In this document: in pieces, positions 16,533 through 25,129 of the stretch
Layout of the letters: every line of letters starts with the position of its first letter
How positions within the stretch are numbered: position 1 is the first letter of the stretch
Assembly: GCF_010993975.1 (NCBI RefSeq)
Contig: NZ_JAACZO010000014.1
Coordinates: 1 to 49,860 of the forward strand
Direction: 5' to 3'
From: Halomonas faecis
Lineage (GTDB): Bacteria; Pseudomonadota; Gammaproteobacteria; Pseudomonadales; Halomonadaceae
Length of the DNA: 49,860 bases
The notes under the pieces: generated by a model
Database searches by the model: none
Seen by the model: only the letters and a program-made list of their open reading frames with translations
Told to the model about the DNA's origin: nothing
Made by a program: the position numbers and the translations under genes

Positions 16533-17426
16533 ATGACCTTTTCCGCTTCGGCGAGACGCGCGCTGCATGCCGTGCTGACCACCGGCTCCTACGCCGCGGC
16601 GGCACGCCATGCCGGGGTGAGCCAGCCCGCCATCGCTCAACAGATCAAGGCGCTGGAGCGCCACTGCGGCACCCCGCTCTTCGAACGCCGCGACGGCCAC
16701 CTGGTGCCGACCGCCTTCTGCGAGGAACTGACCGGCATTACCGAGGGCATCGACGTTCTGGAAGCGCAGGCGGCCCGGCTGCTGGAACGCCGCCAATCGA
16801 TCCAGTCGGGCCATCTGCGCATCGGCCTGGGCAACTCGATGCCCGGCATGGCGCTGATCGCGGCCTTTCAGCGCGAATACCCCGCCGTGACGCTGTCGGT
16901 GGTGCTCAGCGACTTCGCCAACATCATCCGGGGCGTGGTGGAAGGAGAACTGGATGTCGGCGTGCTGCCCAACGTGCCGCAGGACAGACGCTTCGTCCGG
17001 GAGAGCCTGATCGACCAGGACGTGGTGGCCATCGCTCACCCCGACGACCCCATCTCGCGTTTCGACCGCATCGACTGCGAACAGCTGATGCAGAGCCCTT
17101 TGATCTTTCGTAGCCGCGGTTCGTCGACCCAGGCAATGGTCGACGCCGCCTTCCGTCAGGCGGGGCTCGAGCCACGCGCCAGGCTGGTGCTGGATACGCG
17201 CGATGGGGTGTGCGAGGCGGTGGCCAACCGCCTGGGCGTGGGGTTCATGTGGCGACACGGCACGGGGCGCACCGATACCATCCACCGCATCACCGTCACC
17301 GGCATGGGAGCGCCCTGCCCCGAATCGGTCTTTCGCCTCTCCGAAACCCAGGACCCCATCGTCAGAGCCTTCTTCGTCACCGCGAAAAATTTCCGCCGGC
17401 ATGCCGAGGTGTTGAAGGCAGGGTGA
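16533..17426 (+). CDS. LysR-family regulator, divergent to the ABC/phosphatase operon
   Basis: A 297-residue LysR protein: an N-terminal winged helix (YAAAARHAGVSQPAIAQQIK, then LERHCGTPLFERRDGHLVPT), a linker helix and a periplasmic-binding-protein-like effector domain starting at HLRIGLGNSMPGMALIAAF. It is transcribed away from the HAD-ABC operon, the classical LysR arrangement, so it most likely controls uptake of that solute. The palindrome at 16503-16522 is a candidate binding site. The effector would be the substrate or a breakdown product. Confidence 0.85.
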   Translation: MTFSASARRALHAVLTTGSYAAAARHAGVSQPAIAQQIKALERHCGTPLFERRDGHLVPTAFCEELTGITEGIDVLEAQAARLLERRQSIQSGHLRIGLGNSMPGMALIAAFQREYPAVTLSVVLSDFANIIRGVVEGELDVGVLPNVPQDRRFVRESLIDQDVVAIAHPDDPISRFDRIDCEQLMQSPLIFRSRGSSTQAMVDAAFRQAGLEPRARLVLDTRDGVCEAVANRLGVGFMWRHGTGRTDTIHRITVTGMGAPCPESVFRLSETQDPIVRAFFVTAKNFRRHAEVLKAG

Positions 17427-17504
17427 TCCGGCAGGCCGAGACCGGCTTCTCGCCGAGGGCATGCCATGCCTTGCCCACGAGGGGACAGCATCGTCTGCAT
17501 TCCC

Positions 17505-18428
17505 TCAGGCGCTGTCCGATAGCTGGCACAACCCTCCCGGCACCCGCATCACCCAGTCGCGGATCGCGCGTATCGTTGGCGCATCGCGCCGGCTTTCCGG
17601 ATAGACCAGATAGAACGGCTTGCCTTCCAGCTCCGGCCCGAAAGGCTGGACCAGGCGCCCCTCCGCCAGTTCGTCGGCGATCAGCGGGCGGCTCATCAGG
17701 GCCACGCCCTGACCGCCGATGGCGGCGGAGATGGCGTGGGTCTCGTCGGAAAAGACCAGCCCGGCGCCGACATCCAGACCTGCCACCTTGGCTCGCTTCT
17801 GCCAGCCGGCCCAGTCCGCGGGCGTGACCGAAGCCTCCTGGGGTCGAAAGTGAATCAGCGGATGGTCGGGCAGCTCGGAGAGATCGTTCAGGTTCAGGTG
17901 GGGGCTGCAGGCCGGGATGAAGGTGTTATCGAACAGCTTTTCCGCTACCAGCCCTGGCCACTGGCCGTCGCCATAGCGAATCGCCAGATCCGCGGTCACG
18001 CCGTCCAGTGCCACCGGTTCGTGGGAGGCATGGATTCGCAGGTCGATGTCCGGATGCGAATCCCTCAACAGGCACACCCAGGGCAGCAGCCAGCGCACGG
18101 CCACCGCCGGGGTAGTGGAGAGCGTGGCCGCCTGGCGGAGGGGCGGTGTCTTCAAGCGCGCCACGGTCTCCCCGATGCTGTCGAACGCCGCTTCCAGGGT
18201 TTCGAAGAGCTCCCGCCCCTGCGGCGTGAGCACTAGCTGTCGGGGCTTGCGCACGAAGAGTGGCATCTCCAGGGCATCCTCCAACCCGCGGATGTGATGA
18301 CTGATGGCCGTGGCCGTGACGGACAGCTCATTGGCCGCCCGCTTGGCGCTCTCGTGGCGGGCGGCGGCCTCGAACGCCCGCAGGGCAGACAGCGAAGGGA
18401 GTCGGCGAGGGTTCATGGTTGAGTTCAT
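17505..18428 (-). CDS. LysR-family regulator, GcvA type
   Basis: A 307-residue LysR protein of the GcvA/AmpR branch, recognisable by PSLSALRAFEAAARHESAKR, then AANELSVTATAISHHIRGLE and LFVRKPRQLVLTPQG. The effector domain carries VAVRWLLPWV and DLAIRYGDGQWPG. It diverges from the azoreductase gene, whose control is the obvious role. Two start codons (18428 and 18416) are possible. Inverted repeats at 18479-18497 and 18507-18521 are candidate sites. Confidence 0.85.
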   Translation of the reverse strand: MNSTMNPRRLPSLSALRAFEAAARHESAKRAANELSVTATAISHHIRGLEDALEMPLFVRKPRQLVLTPQGRELFETLEAAFDSIGETVARLKTPPLRQAATLSTTPAVAVRWLLPWVCLLRDSHPDIDLRIHASHEPVALDGVTADLAIRYGDGQWPGLVAEKLFDNTFIPACSPHLNLNDLSELPDHPLIHFRPQEASVTPADWAGWQKRAKVAGLDVGAGLVFSDETHAISAAIGGQGVALMSRPLIADELAEGRLVQPFGPELEGKPFYLVYPESRRDAPTIRAIRDWVMRVPGGLCQLSDSA

Positions 18429-18478
18429 TTCATCTATATCGGCAAATATTCATCGTTTGTGACGCCAGGCACTGGGTC

Positions 18479-18521
18479 ATAGGCTCAAGTCGCCTATCAA
18501 CAGTGAGTGAGTTCAGCTCAC
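18479..18521. promoter_or_regulatory. Two inverted repeats upstream of the azoreductase gene
   Basis: ATAGGC-N7-GCCTAT (18479-18497) has the T-N11-A form of LysR boxes. It is followed by GTGAG-N5-CTCAC (18507-18521) in the 110-bp gap between divergent lysR and azoreductase genes. They are the natural binding sites for the adjacent LysR protein. Confidence 0.55.
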
Positions 18522-18538
18522 AAGACAAGGAGCCTGAC

Positions 18539-19243
18539 ATGACCCATATCCTGCAACTGGACGCTAGCGCCCGCCCCGGCCTCGCCGGCACCGACGAGCA
18601 CGGTTCACTCAGCCGTCGCCTGACGCACCGATTCGTCACTGGCTGGCAGGCCCGCCACCCGGAAGCCATCGTGACCCATCGCGACGTGGGCGGCAGCCCG
18701 CCCTCCTTCATCGACCGGCGCTGGATCCAGGCTGCCTTCACGCCCCCGGAGCGCCAGGAACCCTGGATGGCGGAGGTGCTCTCCGAGAGCGATCGGCTGA
18801 TCGACGAACTGACGGCCGCCGATGTCTTGGTGATCGGCGCCCCGCTGTACAACTTCGGCATGCCAGCGGCGCTGAAGGCCTGGGTGGACCTGGTGGTGCG
18901 CATGGGGCGCACGGTGGACTACGACCCGAGCCGCCCGGACGACCCCTTCACGCCCCTGCTGGCCGACCGGCCGCGCCACGCGGTCGTTCTGTCGTCGCGA
19001 GGCGGAGCCGGCTTCGACCCCGGCGGCGAGCTGGCCCATATGAACCACCTGGAGCCCGGCCTGGCCACGGTGCTGGAATTCATCGGCATCACCCGAATCC
19101 ACCGGGTGGCCATCGAGCACCAGGAAGAGGGCGGGGAGTCGTTGGCCGCCTCCATCGCGGCGGCAGAGCGCCAGGTGGATGCGCTGATCGGCCGGTTGCA
19201 GGCGCGGCGACAGGCCAGCCACGAACCGGCGTTAACGAGCTGA
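18539..19243 (+). CDS. azoR: FMN-dependent NADH-azoreductase
   Basis: A 234-residue flavodoxin-fold oxidoreductase of the AzoR/quinone-reductase family, reducing azo compounds and quinones with NAD(P)H and FMN in the cytoplasm. Visible signatures are ILQLDASAR at the N-terminus, the L-S-R-x-L-T phosphate-binding segment, VLVIGAPLYNFGMPAALKAW (flavin site) and the LSSRGG loop. AAGGAG stands 8 bases before the ATG. It diverges from a GcvA-type LysR gene. The length is slightly above the approximately 200 usual for AzoR because of a C-terminal extension. Confidence 0.85.
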   Translation: MTHILQLDASARPGLAGTDEHGSLSRRLTHRFVTGWQARHPEAIVTHRDVGGSPPSFIDRRWIQAAFTPPERQEPWMAEVLSESDRLIDELTAADVLVIGAPLYNFGMPAALKAWVDLVVRMGRTVDYDPSRPDDPFTPLLADRPRHAVVLSSRGGAGFDPGGELAHMNHLEPGLATVLEFIGITRIHRVAIEHQEEGGESLAASIAAAERQVDALIGRLQARRQASHEPALTS

Positions 19244-19435
19244 ACGGCGCCTCCCGGCTTCCTCCCTGATGCCCGCGCCGACGGTCCGCCGCTGTCGGGG
19301 CGGGTAGCTGGCGTGCGGTGCAGTGGCTGTCGAGCGCTGGCAGTGGCATCCTCGTTGCGGTTGCCAGCGCGGTTCCGAGGGGAACGACCCGCGGCACACT
19401 GGCACTCTCCGCACGACACGCAAAAGGAGCTCGGC

Positions 19436-20152
19436 ATGGCAAAGCAGGAAGCGGCGCTGCATCGCCTGGATGGCGCGCTGGTGTGGGAAGGCTTCAAGGA
19501 GCTGCTGCCCATCTCGCTGTTCGTCATCGTCTTCGGTGCCGCCTTCGGTCTGGCCGCGACCCAGGCCGGGCTGAACGATGCGTCCATCATCGCCATGAGC
19601 GCCATGGTGTTCGCCGGCGCTTCTCAGTTCGCCGCCCTGGAGCTGTGGGGACCGCAGGTCCCGTTCTTTACCCTGATGGCGACCGTCTTCGCCATCAATG
19701 CCCGCCACCTGCTGATGGGCGCCACTCTCTATCCCTGGCTGAGTCATCACTCGCCGGCAAAACGCTACGGCGTGATGTTCGTCGCCTCCGACGCCAACTG
19801 GGCCATGGCCATGCAGGCGTTCGGCCGCGGCCGGCCGGGGCTCGGGCTGGTTCTGGGCGGCGGGATTGCGCTGTGGTCGTTCTGGGTTCTCGGCACCTGG
19901 CTGGGCCTGCACTTCGGCAGTGCCGTGCAAGACCCCGCCAGCCTGGGGCTGGACATGGTGATGGGCTGCTTTCTGCTCGCCATGGTGGTGGGCGGCGAGA
20001 AGAACTTGCGCATGCTGCTGATCTGGACGGTAGCGGCGGGCGCCTCTCTGCTGGCCTGGCGCTACCTGCCCGAGAACAGCCATGTGGTGGTGGGCGCACT
20101 CGCCGGCGGCCTGGCCGGGCTCGCCTGGGGGAGGCGTAGCCATGAACATTGA
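19436..20152 (+). CDS. azlC: AzlC-family branched-chain amino-acid exporter, large subunit
   Basis: A 238-residue integral membrane protein. It shows AzlC signatures: GFKELLPISLFVIVFGAAFG, MSAMVFAGASQFAALELWG and the ATVFAINARHLLMGATLYPW motif. AzlC with AzlD exports branched-chain amino acids and analogues. AAAGGAG precedes the ATG. Its last eleven bases overlap the azlD start, so both are translated together. No regulator gene directly adjoins it. Confidence 0.9.
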   Translation: MAKQEAALHRLDGALVWEGFKELLPISLFVIVFGAAFGLAATQAGLNDASIIAMSAMVFAGASQFAALELWGPQVPFFTLMATVFAINARHLLMGATLYPWLSHHSPAKRYGVMFVASDANWAMAMQAFGRGRPGLGLVLGGGIALWSFWVLGTWLGLHFGSAVQDPASLGLDMVMGCFLLAMVVGGEKNLRMLLIWTVAAGASLLAWRYLPENSHVVVGALAGGLAGLAWGRRSHEH

Positions 20153-20450
20153 AACGGGCGGCATGAGCGCGTTGGCCGTCATCCTGGCCATGGCGGTGGT
20201 GACCCTGGCGACCCGCTGGGGCGGCGTCTTCGTCATGTCCTTCGTGCCCATCGGCTACCGCGTCAAGCAGTTCATCCACGCCATGTCCGGCTCGGTGCTG
20301 GTGGCCCTACTCGCGCCCCTGGCGGTAAGCGGCGATCACGGCGCCCGACTGGCCCTGCTGACCACCGCCGCGATCATGCTGGTGGTGAAGAAGCCGCTAC
20401 CGGCCATTGCTGGCGGCATCCTCGCAGCGGCGCTGTTCCGGCAGCTGTAG
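20142..20450 (+). CDS. azlD: AzlD-family branched-chain amino-acid exporter, small subunit
   Basis: A 102-residue membrane protein with about four helices, containing AVVTLATRWGGVFVMSF and later VLVALLAPLAVSG and MLVVKKPLPAIAGGILAAA, all typical of AzlD. The ATG lies inside the end of azlC. It completes the two-subunit AzlCD exporter. Confidence 0.9.
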   Translation: MNIETGGMSALAVILAMAVVTLATRWGGVFVMSFVPIGYRVKQFIHAMSGSVLVALLAPLAVSGDHGARLALLTTAAIMLVVKKPLPAIAGGILAAALFRQL

Positions 20451-20613
20451 CCACGCTTCCACCGGCCTTGGCAGTCGCAATGGCGCCGGCATCCGGTGGC
20501 GGTGGACGCTCGTCCTCGCTACCCCCGTCACCGCTTCATTCAGCATTTCGTGGCCGCTGTTCACCACAGTGAGGCAGTTCCGTGCGCGGGTGATGCCGGT
20601 GTATACCCGCTCC
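20451..20613 (-). pseudogene. C-terminal scrap of a RecD/UvrD-type helicase
   Basis: On the minus strand, roughly 20613 down to 20451 reads ERVYTGITRARNCLTVVNSG and then HEMLNEAV, which matches motif VI and the extreme C-terminus of RecD and related superfamily-1 helicases (usual form V-Y-T-G-I-T-R-A-x-x-x-L-T-V). The rest of the helicase is absent: the fragment directly abuts the GGDEF gene end on one side and azlD on the other. Confidence 0.5.
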
Positions 20614-20618
20614 TTCCT

Positions 20619-21848
20619 TCAAGCCTCGTGCGTGCCTTCGTGGCTCATCACGACCCGGTTCCTTCCGCCGTGCTTGCCGGCGTACAGGGCCCGGTCGGCC
20701 TGCTGGATCAGGGCGGGCAAGTCGGTCTCCTCACCGAATACCCCGGCGATGCCGATGGTGACGGTCAGACGGTGGTCGGGCATTTCCTCCATCGCCGGCA
20801 GTTCGGCGACCGTCTTCTGCACGCGTTCCGCCACCATACGGGCGTCTTTCAGGTGAGTATTCGGCAGGGCCACGATGAACTCCTCGCCGCCGAAGCGCCC
20901 GATCACGTCATGGGGCCTGAGGGATCGCTTGCAGGTTCCTGCGATCGCGGTCAGCACCCGGTCCCCCTGGCTGTGCCCCCAGGTGTCGTTGATGGCCTTG
21001 AAGTGGTCCACGTCGATCATGAACAGGCTGAAGGGCGTCTTCTCGAGCTGTGAGCGTAGCAGCAGCGCCTCGGCGCGCTTCATGAAATGGCTTCGGCTGT
21101 CCAGGCCCGTCAAGGCATCCCGCTCGGCGACCATGCGCAGCTGCGTTTCCAGCGACTTTCGGTGAGCGATTTCCTCGACCAGTTGGCGGTTCTGAACGCG
21201 CTCTTCCTGCAGCAGCGCGAACTGCTTTCGTTGCAGTTTTTCAAGACGCAGCAAGGCGAAGAACCCCACGGCGTTGGTCATGATGAGCAACAGCAATATG
21301 CGCAGTGCGACCACGGCCGGAATATCGGCCACCATCATCGCTGAGGTCAGGAAGCCCAGGCTCAAATAGAGGCTGGCGCATGCCACCACGGGGAGCAGGT
21401 TGGGAATCAGCAGGTAGAAGGCCATGGTGGCCACCACCACGGCGGTGACCTGTGTCGAGAGGCTTTCGGGGCGCAAGGGAACGATCAGGATGATGCCCGT
21501 TGCCAGTATCCAGAGTGGCAAGGCATGCAGCCAGCCCTTGCGTGAATAGTTTCCCCAGCGCCCGATCACGAATGCCAGGGCCAGGCATGAGACGACCACC
21601 AGGATTCGCATGGCGAGCAGCAGGTAAAGCTCGGTGCTCACGCCGGTATAGTAGTAGTCCGAAATGGCGAACATGCCAAAGACCAGGGCAGCCACGCTGA
21701 GGGCCAGGCAGGTTTCGAGGCGAACTCTGGAATCGATGTCACGGCGATACATCGCTTCTCGGCTTGGCTGGTGAAACTGACCGGTCAGCCAGTTGAGCGA
21801 GTCTCTCGTTATTGGCGACGACAAAGGCCGACTCTCCCTGTCCTGCAT
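20619..21848 (-). CDS. Membrane diguanylate cyclase (GGDEF domain)
   Basis: A 409-residue protein. About six hydrophobic helices (residues roughly 45-205) form a sensory membrane region, a coiled-coil (EKLQRKQFALLQEERVQNRQ) follows, then the GGDEF domain from ERDALTGLDSRSHF to the end with the active-site GGEEF in RFGGEEFIVALP. It should make cyclic di-GMP from two GTP. I see no RxxD product-inhibition site five residues before GGEEF and no EAL domain, so it is probably a pure cyclase. The signal is unknown. Confidence 0.9.
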   Translation of the reverse strand: MQDRESRPLSSPITRDSLNWLTGQFHQPSREAMYRRDIDSRVRLETCLALSVAALVFGMFAISDYYYTGVSTELYLLLAMRILVVVSCLALAFVIGRWGNYSRKGWLHALPLWILATGIILIVPLRPESLSTQVTAVVVATMAFYLLIPNLLPVVACASLYLSLGFLTSAMMVADIPAVVALRILLLLIMTNAVGFFALLRLEKLQRKQFALLQEERVQNRQLVEEIAHRKSLETQLRMVAERDALTGLDSRSHFMKRAEALLLRSQLEKTPFSLFMIDVDHFKAINDTWGHSQGDRVLTAIAGTCKRSLRPHDVIGRFGGEEFIVALPNTHLKDARMVAERVQKTVAELPAMEEMPDHRLTVTIGIAGVFGEETDLPALIQQADRALYAGKHGGRNRVVMSHEGTHEA

Positions 21849-21873
21849 TCAGTGAAAAATGCCGTGTCTTTGG

Positions 21874-22536
21874 TCATGACTTGGCGTCGTCAAGGCGATC
21901 CACGGCGGCGGCGAGCTTCTCGTCGATGATGTGCAGGGTCTCCGTCCAGTCATCCACGTGGTGTAGCTCCGCCTTGCCGTCCGAGATGCCGCGCAGCACC
22001 ACCAGCGGCACGCCGAAGCGGGTGCAGGCGCGCAGGCAGGCGTAGCTCTCCATGTCCACCATCTCGGCGGCGATGGCGTCATAGGCCGCGCCCGAGACGA
22101 TATCGGCGCCGGTGGAGAGCGTCGCCTCGCGAATGCCGGGTATGCGCAGGGGCAGCGGCAGCGTCGCCGGCAGATCGAGAAAGGGCGTGACGCCCTTTTC
22201 GAAACCCAGCGGCGTGGCGTCCATGTCGCGGTAAGCGACGGAGGTCGCCTGATAGACCTCGGTCTGCTCCAGCACCCGGCTGCCCGCCGAGCCCAGCGAC
22301 ACCACCAGGTCCGGCAGGCACTCCTGCTGGGCCAGAGTAGCCAGCGCCGCGGTGAGCTCCACCGCCGCCTCCACGGGGCCGACGCCGGTCATGAGCGGGG
22401 TGAAACGCTGCCTGAGATGCGGGCCGTACTCAGCCTCGGCCGCCATCACGAAAAGCACGTGGCGGCCGCCGAGTGTCGTCAATTGGGGCGCCTCGGTTGC
22501 AGTTGCCTGAGAGTCACGGGTACGGGAGTGCTTCAT
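21874..22536 (-). CDS. 5'-methylthioadenosine/S-adenosylhomocysteine nucleosidase-like
   Basis: A 220-residue phosphorylase/nucleosidase-fold protein. Marks of the family are the early VLFVMAAEAEYG, TGVGPVEAAVELTAALA, DLVVSLGSAGS, and the ribose-binding VDMESYACLRAC followed by VVLRGISDGKAE, with the catalytic Asp in SDG. It would cleave MTA or SAH to adenine and a thioribose product. Its ATG lies within a repeated intergenic sequence shared with 44275-44388. It is somewhat shorter and more divergent than E. coli Pfs. Confidence 0.75.
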   Translation of the reverse strand: MKHSRTRDSQATATEAPQLTTLGGRHVLFVMAAEAEYGPHLRQRFTPLMTGVGPVEAAVELTAALATLAQQECLPDLVVSLGSAGSRVLEQTEVYQATSVAYRDMDATPLGFEKGVTPFLDLPATLPLPLRIPGIREATLSTGADIVSGAAYDAIAAEMVDMESYACLRACTRFGVPLVVLRGISDGKAELHHVDDWTETLHIIDEKLAAAVDRLDDAKS

Positions 22537-22666
22537 CGACGCGGATTGCCTTGTCAGGTGGCTCTTGGGCTCAGTTTACTGGCTGGGGATACTGATGTGC
22601 GATGGCAAGCCGTCGCTGGCGCTTCGACCGAACCGCCTATGGGCCAAGTCATGTTTCGGTGCTGGT
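22529..22666. repeat. Dispersed intergenic repeat, copy A
   Basis: The stretch CATCGACGCGG ... TTGCCT ... TACTGG followed by CTATGGGCCAAGTCATGTTTCGGTGCT resembles 44275-44388 in both parts and 40531-40589 in its second part. The core GGGCCAAGTCATGYTTCGGT (22641-22660) is nearly the same in copies A and B. Confidence 0.6.
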
Positions 22667-22728
22667 TTTGGGAAAGGGCCGCCGGGACGCAACGTTGGCG
22701 CTTGGCGCAGGACAAGGCCGCCGGCCCC

Positions 22729-23346
22729 TCAGGCGGCCAGGCGCAGGGCGAAGGCGATCATTAGCGAGCCGAAGGTCCAACGCTGCAGCCGCGTCCGTAG
22801 GGGGCTGCCGGCGAACCAGCGCTGCAGCGCGGCCCCCAGGGTGGCGTAGCCGGCATCGAACAACAGGCCGATGCCCACCAGCAGACTGCCCAGCAGGGTG
22901 AACTGCAGCAGCACGGGCCCCTCCCCAGGAGAAACGAACTGGGGCAGCAGCACCGAGCAGAACAGCAGCGACTTGGGATTGAGCAGGTTCGTCAGCAGGC
23001 CACGGCGCCAGGCGCGGCGGTGACCGTCGTCGAACATCCCCACGTTGGCCGCGTCGATGTTCGCCGTGGTGTCGGGCGAACGCAGCAGTTGCAGGCCGAT
23101 CCAGGCCAGGTAAGCGCCACCCGCATAGCGCACCACATCGAAGGTCCAGGGCGCGGTGGCGAAGAGCGTGGCCAGCCCCAAAGCCGCCAGGACCACGTGC
23201 AGGCCGCGCGCCACGGCGAGGCCGGCCGCGGTGGCCAGCGCCCGGGTGTGACCCTGCTGGCTGCCGGTTTGCAGCACCAAGAGCATGTCGGGCCCGGGCA
23301 GCAGGTAGACCGCCGCTAGGCCCCCGATGAACATCCACAGCTCCAT
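22729..23346 (-). CDS. LysE-family exporter
   Basis: A 205-residue membrane transporter with the family N-terminal pattern (GLAAVYLLPGPDMLLVLQTG), a charged cytoplasmic loop after the third helix, and NLLNPKSLLFCSVLLPQF. It likely exports an amino acid. It diverges from an Lrp/AsnC regulator 145 bp away, matching the common exporter-regulator pair in which the regulator senses the exported amino acid. Composition is backbone-like, unlike the LysE gene at 5257-5865, so the two are not a recent duplication. Confidence 0.88.
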   Translation of the reverse strand: MELWMFIGGLAAVYLLPGPDMLLVLQTGSQQGHTRALATAAGLAVARGLHVVLAALGLATLFATAPWTFDVVRYAGGAYLAWIGLQLLRSPDTTANIDAANVGMFDDGHRRAWRRGLLTNLLNPKSLLFCSVLLPQFVSPGEGPVLLQFTLLGSLLVGIGLLFDAGYATLGAALQRWFAGSPLRTRLQRWTFGSLMIAFALRLAA

Positions 23347-23450
23347 AGCCTCGCCTCCCGCCGTAGTGACACCTCTGCCTGGAACGCTGCCAGTCTAGCC
23401 CCGGAGGCGCCGGCAGGTCCTTGCGAAGTCGGCCTAGGAAATGGATAAAA

Positions 23451-23467
23451 TTGGCACAAGATGCCAA
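23451..23467. promoter_or_regulatory. Palindromic operator between exporter and Lrp-type regulator
   Basis: TTGGCA-N5-TGCCAA (23451-23467) is a perfect inverted repeat centred between the divergent LysE-type and Lrp-type genes, 24 bp before the regulator ATG. GCCAATG recurs just before the start (23494-23500). It is the likely Lrp-family binding site. Confidence 0.6.
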
Positions 23468-23491
23468 TGAATAAGAGGGAGTTGAATATTA

Positions 23492-23983
23492 ATGCCAATG
23501 CATCGACTGGATACAATCGACCGGCGCATCCTGGAGGCGCTGCAGCGCGACGCCCGGTTGAGCAACGTGCAGCTGGCCGAGGAGGTGAGCCTCTCGCCCT
23601 CGCCTTGCCTGCGACGGGTACGCCAGCTGGAGGCGGCGGGGCTGATCCGCGGCTATCACGCCGAGCTGGACCGCGGCGGGGTGGGCCTCGGCCTCACCGT
23701 CTTCGTCGGCATCAAGGTGGAGCGCCACCACGAGGCCGAGGCCAACGCCTTCCGCGAGGCGGTCGTGGCGTTGCCGGAGGTGGTCTCCGCTCACCTGGTG
23801 TCGGGGGAGTCGGACTTCCTGCTGCAGGTGGTGGTGGCGGACCTGGCGGACTACGAGCGCTTCCTGACCGGGACCCTGCTGCGCCTGCCGGGCGTCAGCG
23901 ACATCCGCAGCAACTTCGCCATCCAGACCGTTAAGGAGTATGGCCCACTGCCGCTCACACGGCCCGAGGGCGAGGGCCGGTAG
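23492..23983 (+). CDS. Lrp/AsnC-family transcriptional regulator
   Basis: A 163-residue regulator: an N-terminal HTH (LDTIDRRILEALQRDARLSN, then SPSPCLRRVRQLEAAGLIRGY) and an RAM ligand-binding domain (GLTVFVGIKVERH, LPEVVSAHLVSGESDFLLQV, LPGVSDIRSNFAIQTVKEYG). It would bind an amino acid and control the divergent exporter. The start is ATG 23492 or ATG 23498; GAGGGAG lies upstream at an acceptable distance. Confidence 0.9.
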   Translation: MPMHRLDTIDRRILEALQRDARLSNVQLAEEVSLSPSPCLRRVRQLEAAGLIRGYHAELDRGGVGLGLTVFVGIKVERHHEAEANAFREAVVALPEVVSAHLVSGESDFLLQVVVADLADYERFLTGTLLRLPGVSDIRSNFAIQTVKEYGPLPLTRPEGEGR

Positions 23984-24068
23984 CCGCTGCCCGTCGGTCG
24001 ACGTTCCGGAGGTCTGCCCTGGCCGGTGAGCCTAGCTGTGATCTCTCGGTAGGGTACTCACCCGGGAC

Positions 24069-24099
24069 TTGAGCCGTACCGGGATTCCCGGAGGCTCAA
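24069..24099 (+). terminator. Two-tier hairpin after the Lrp-type gene
   Basis: TTGAGCC (24069-24075) pairs with GGCTCAA (24093-24099), and CCGGG-ATT-CCCGG forms an inner stem. The hairpin is very stable but followed only by AACC, without a T run, so it may be a terminator, an RNA structure or a repeat. A second inverted repeat, CATAACC (24148-24154) with GGTTATG (24171-24177), lies before the next gene and could be an operator. Confidence 0.4.
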
Positions 24100-24222
24100 A
24101 ACCTTGATAGGTGGCGAGTTCACCTCCGGGAAGGCATACGCAATTCACATAACCTCCCGGTTGCGGTCACGGTTATGTCCCCGCAGCGCGGTATTTGCAA
24201 ACGAGAAAACTGGAGTCATGGA

Positions 24223-24603
24223 ATGATGCAGCGTTCAGTGAGTTGGCTGGTTGGAGCAGCTTTTTTCTCAATCTCGACGATGTCACCCGCGCAACAGATG
24301 GCGGCACCTGTTTGCTTTCAGATCGCCATCGCCTGGGCGAACTATTCCGCGCCACTGCTGGGGTCGAGTGTGAATGAGAAGGAAGTCGCTACTGCCAAAC
24401 AACAACTTCTCGAGGTGCGCCCTGATATGCCGTCCGAGCTTCAAGCGACGCTGGATGACTTCATCGCCGCCAATGAAGCATTGGCTGACAATCCGAAGGA
24501 CATGCTCGATTCTGACCATCCTCTCAACAATGGCGAGTCCGAACGCCTCATGAATGCCTATGAGGAACAGTTCGAAGCCGCCTGTCCCGAGCCTTCCTCG
24601 TAA
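24223..24603 (+). CDS. Small exported hypothetical protein
   Basis: A protein of about 126 residues with an N-terminal signal sequence (MMQRSVSWLVGAAFFSISTM, then SPAQQ) and a soluble, acidic, helical mature part. Two Cys (near residues 31 and 121) may form a disulphide in the periplasm. ATG 24223 is preceded by TGGAG. No family was recognised. It stands alone at the edge of a decayed region. Confidence 0.6.
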   Translation: MMQRSVSWLVGAAFFSISTMSPAQQMAAPVCFQIAIAWANYSAPLLGSSVNEKEVATAKQQLLEVRPDMPSELQATLDDFIAANEALADNPKDMLDSDHPLNNGESERLMNAYEEQFEAACPEPSS

Positions 24604-25129
24604 GTCCGCACTGGTTACAACACCTGTGTGCAAAATCGGCAGGCCTGCCCGCCAAGTCGTCTGCCACGCTGGCCGAAGCGAGCAACGCTCGACACCATTG
24701 TCGCGGCGCTACAAGGGCGTGAAGTGCCATTCGAACACCTCGTTCATGTGGGCGATTTCCTTGCTGGTTGAGGGCTTTTCGGGCAAGAGAAGACCTTCTG
24801 CGCCGACCGATCGAACTTCGCGGAGGCTCAAAGGTTGGGCGGGGTTGATGGAGCTGATGAGCACGCCGTGAGGCGTAATGGCCGGAAGCCTTTGCACGTA
24901 AGACCGCCGATCAGTGCCGCGGCCATGGTCTCGACGGTGGCGCCTCAGCACGGCAAAGTGTCGCCTCGCGAATCCCGGGAAAACGCAGCGGCAGTGGCAG
25001 AATGGCCGAAGCGGTCATTCAAGCTTCGCCCGCTCGAAGAATCTAAACCCACCATTCGCAGCGCAGCCGATGCGGGACGAAGCGGGCATCACTTTGGCTC
25101 AGGCACGCGCGCTCGAGGCGTCGATTTCT
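24604..25129. other. Decayed coding region
   Basis: No intact gene is seen. On the minus strand from about 24905 to 24718 there is protein-like sequence (LPAITPHGVLISSINPAQPL, later VGAEGLLLPEKPSTSKEIAH and MNEVFEWHFTPL) ending at a stop, but it has no start. Upstream, other frames contain short coding-like pieces. I read it as the ruins of one or two genes; families not recognised. Confidence 0.35.

Noticed and set aside
24709..24951. 80-codon minus-strand ORF as a real gene
   Set aside because: The C-terminal part looks protein-like but the start region is a shifted frame without a ribosome site; treated as decay.
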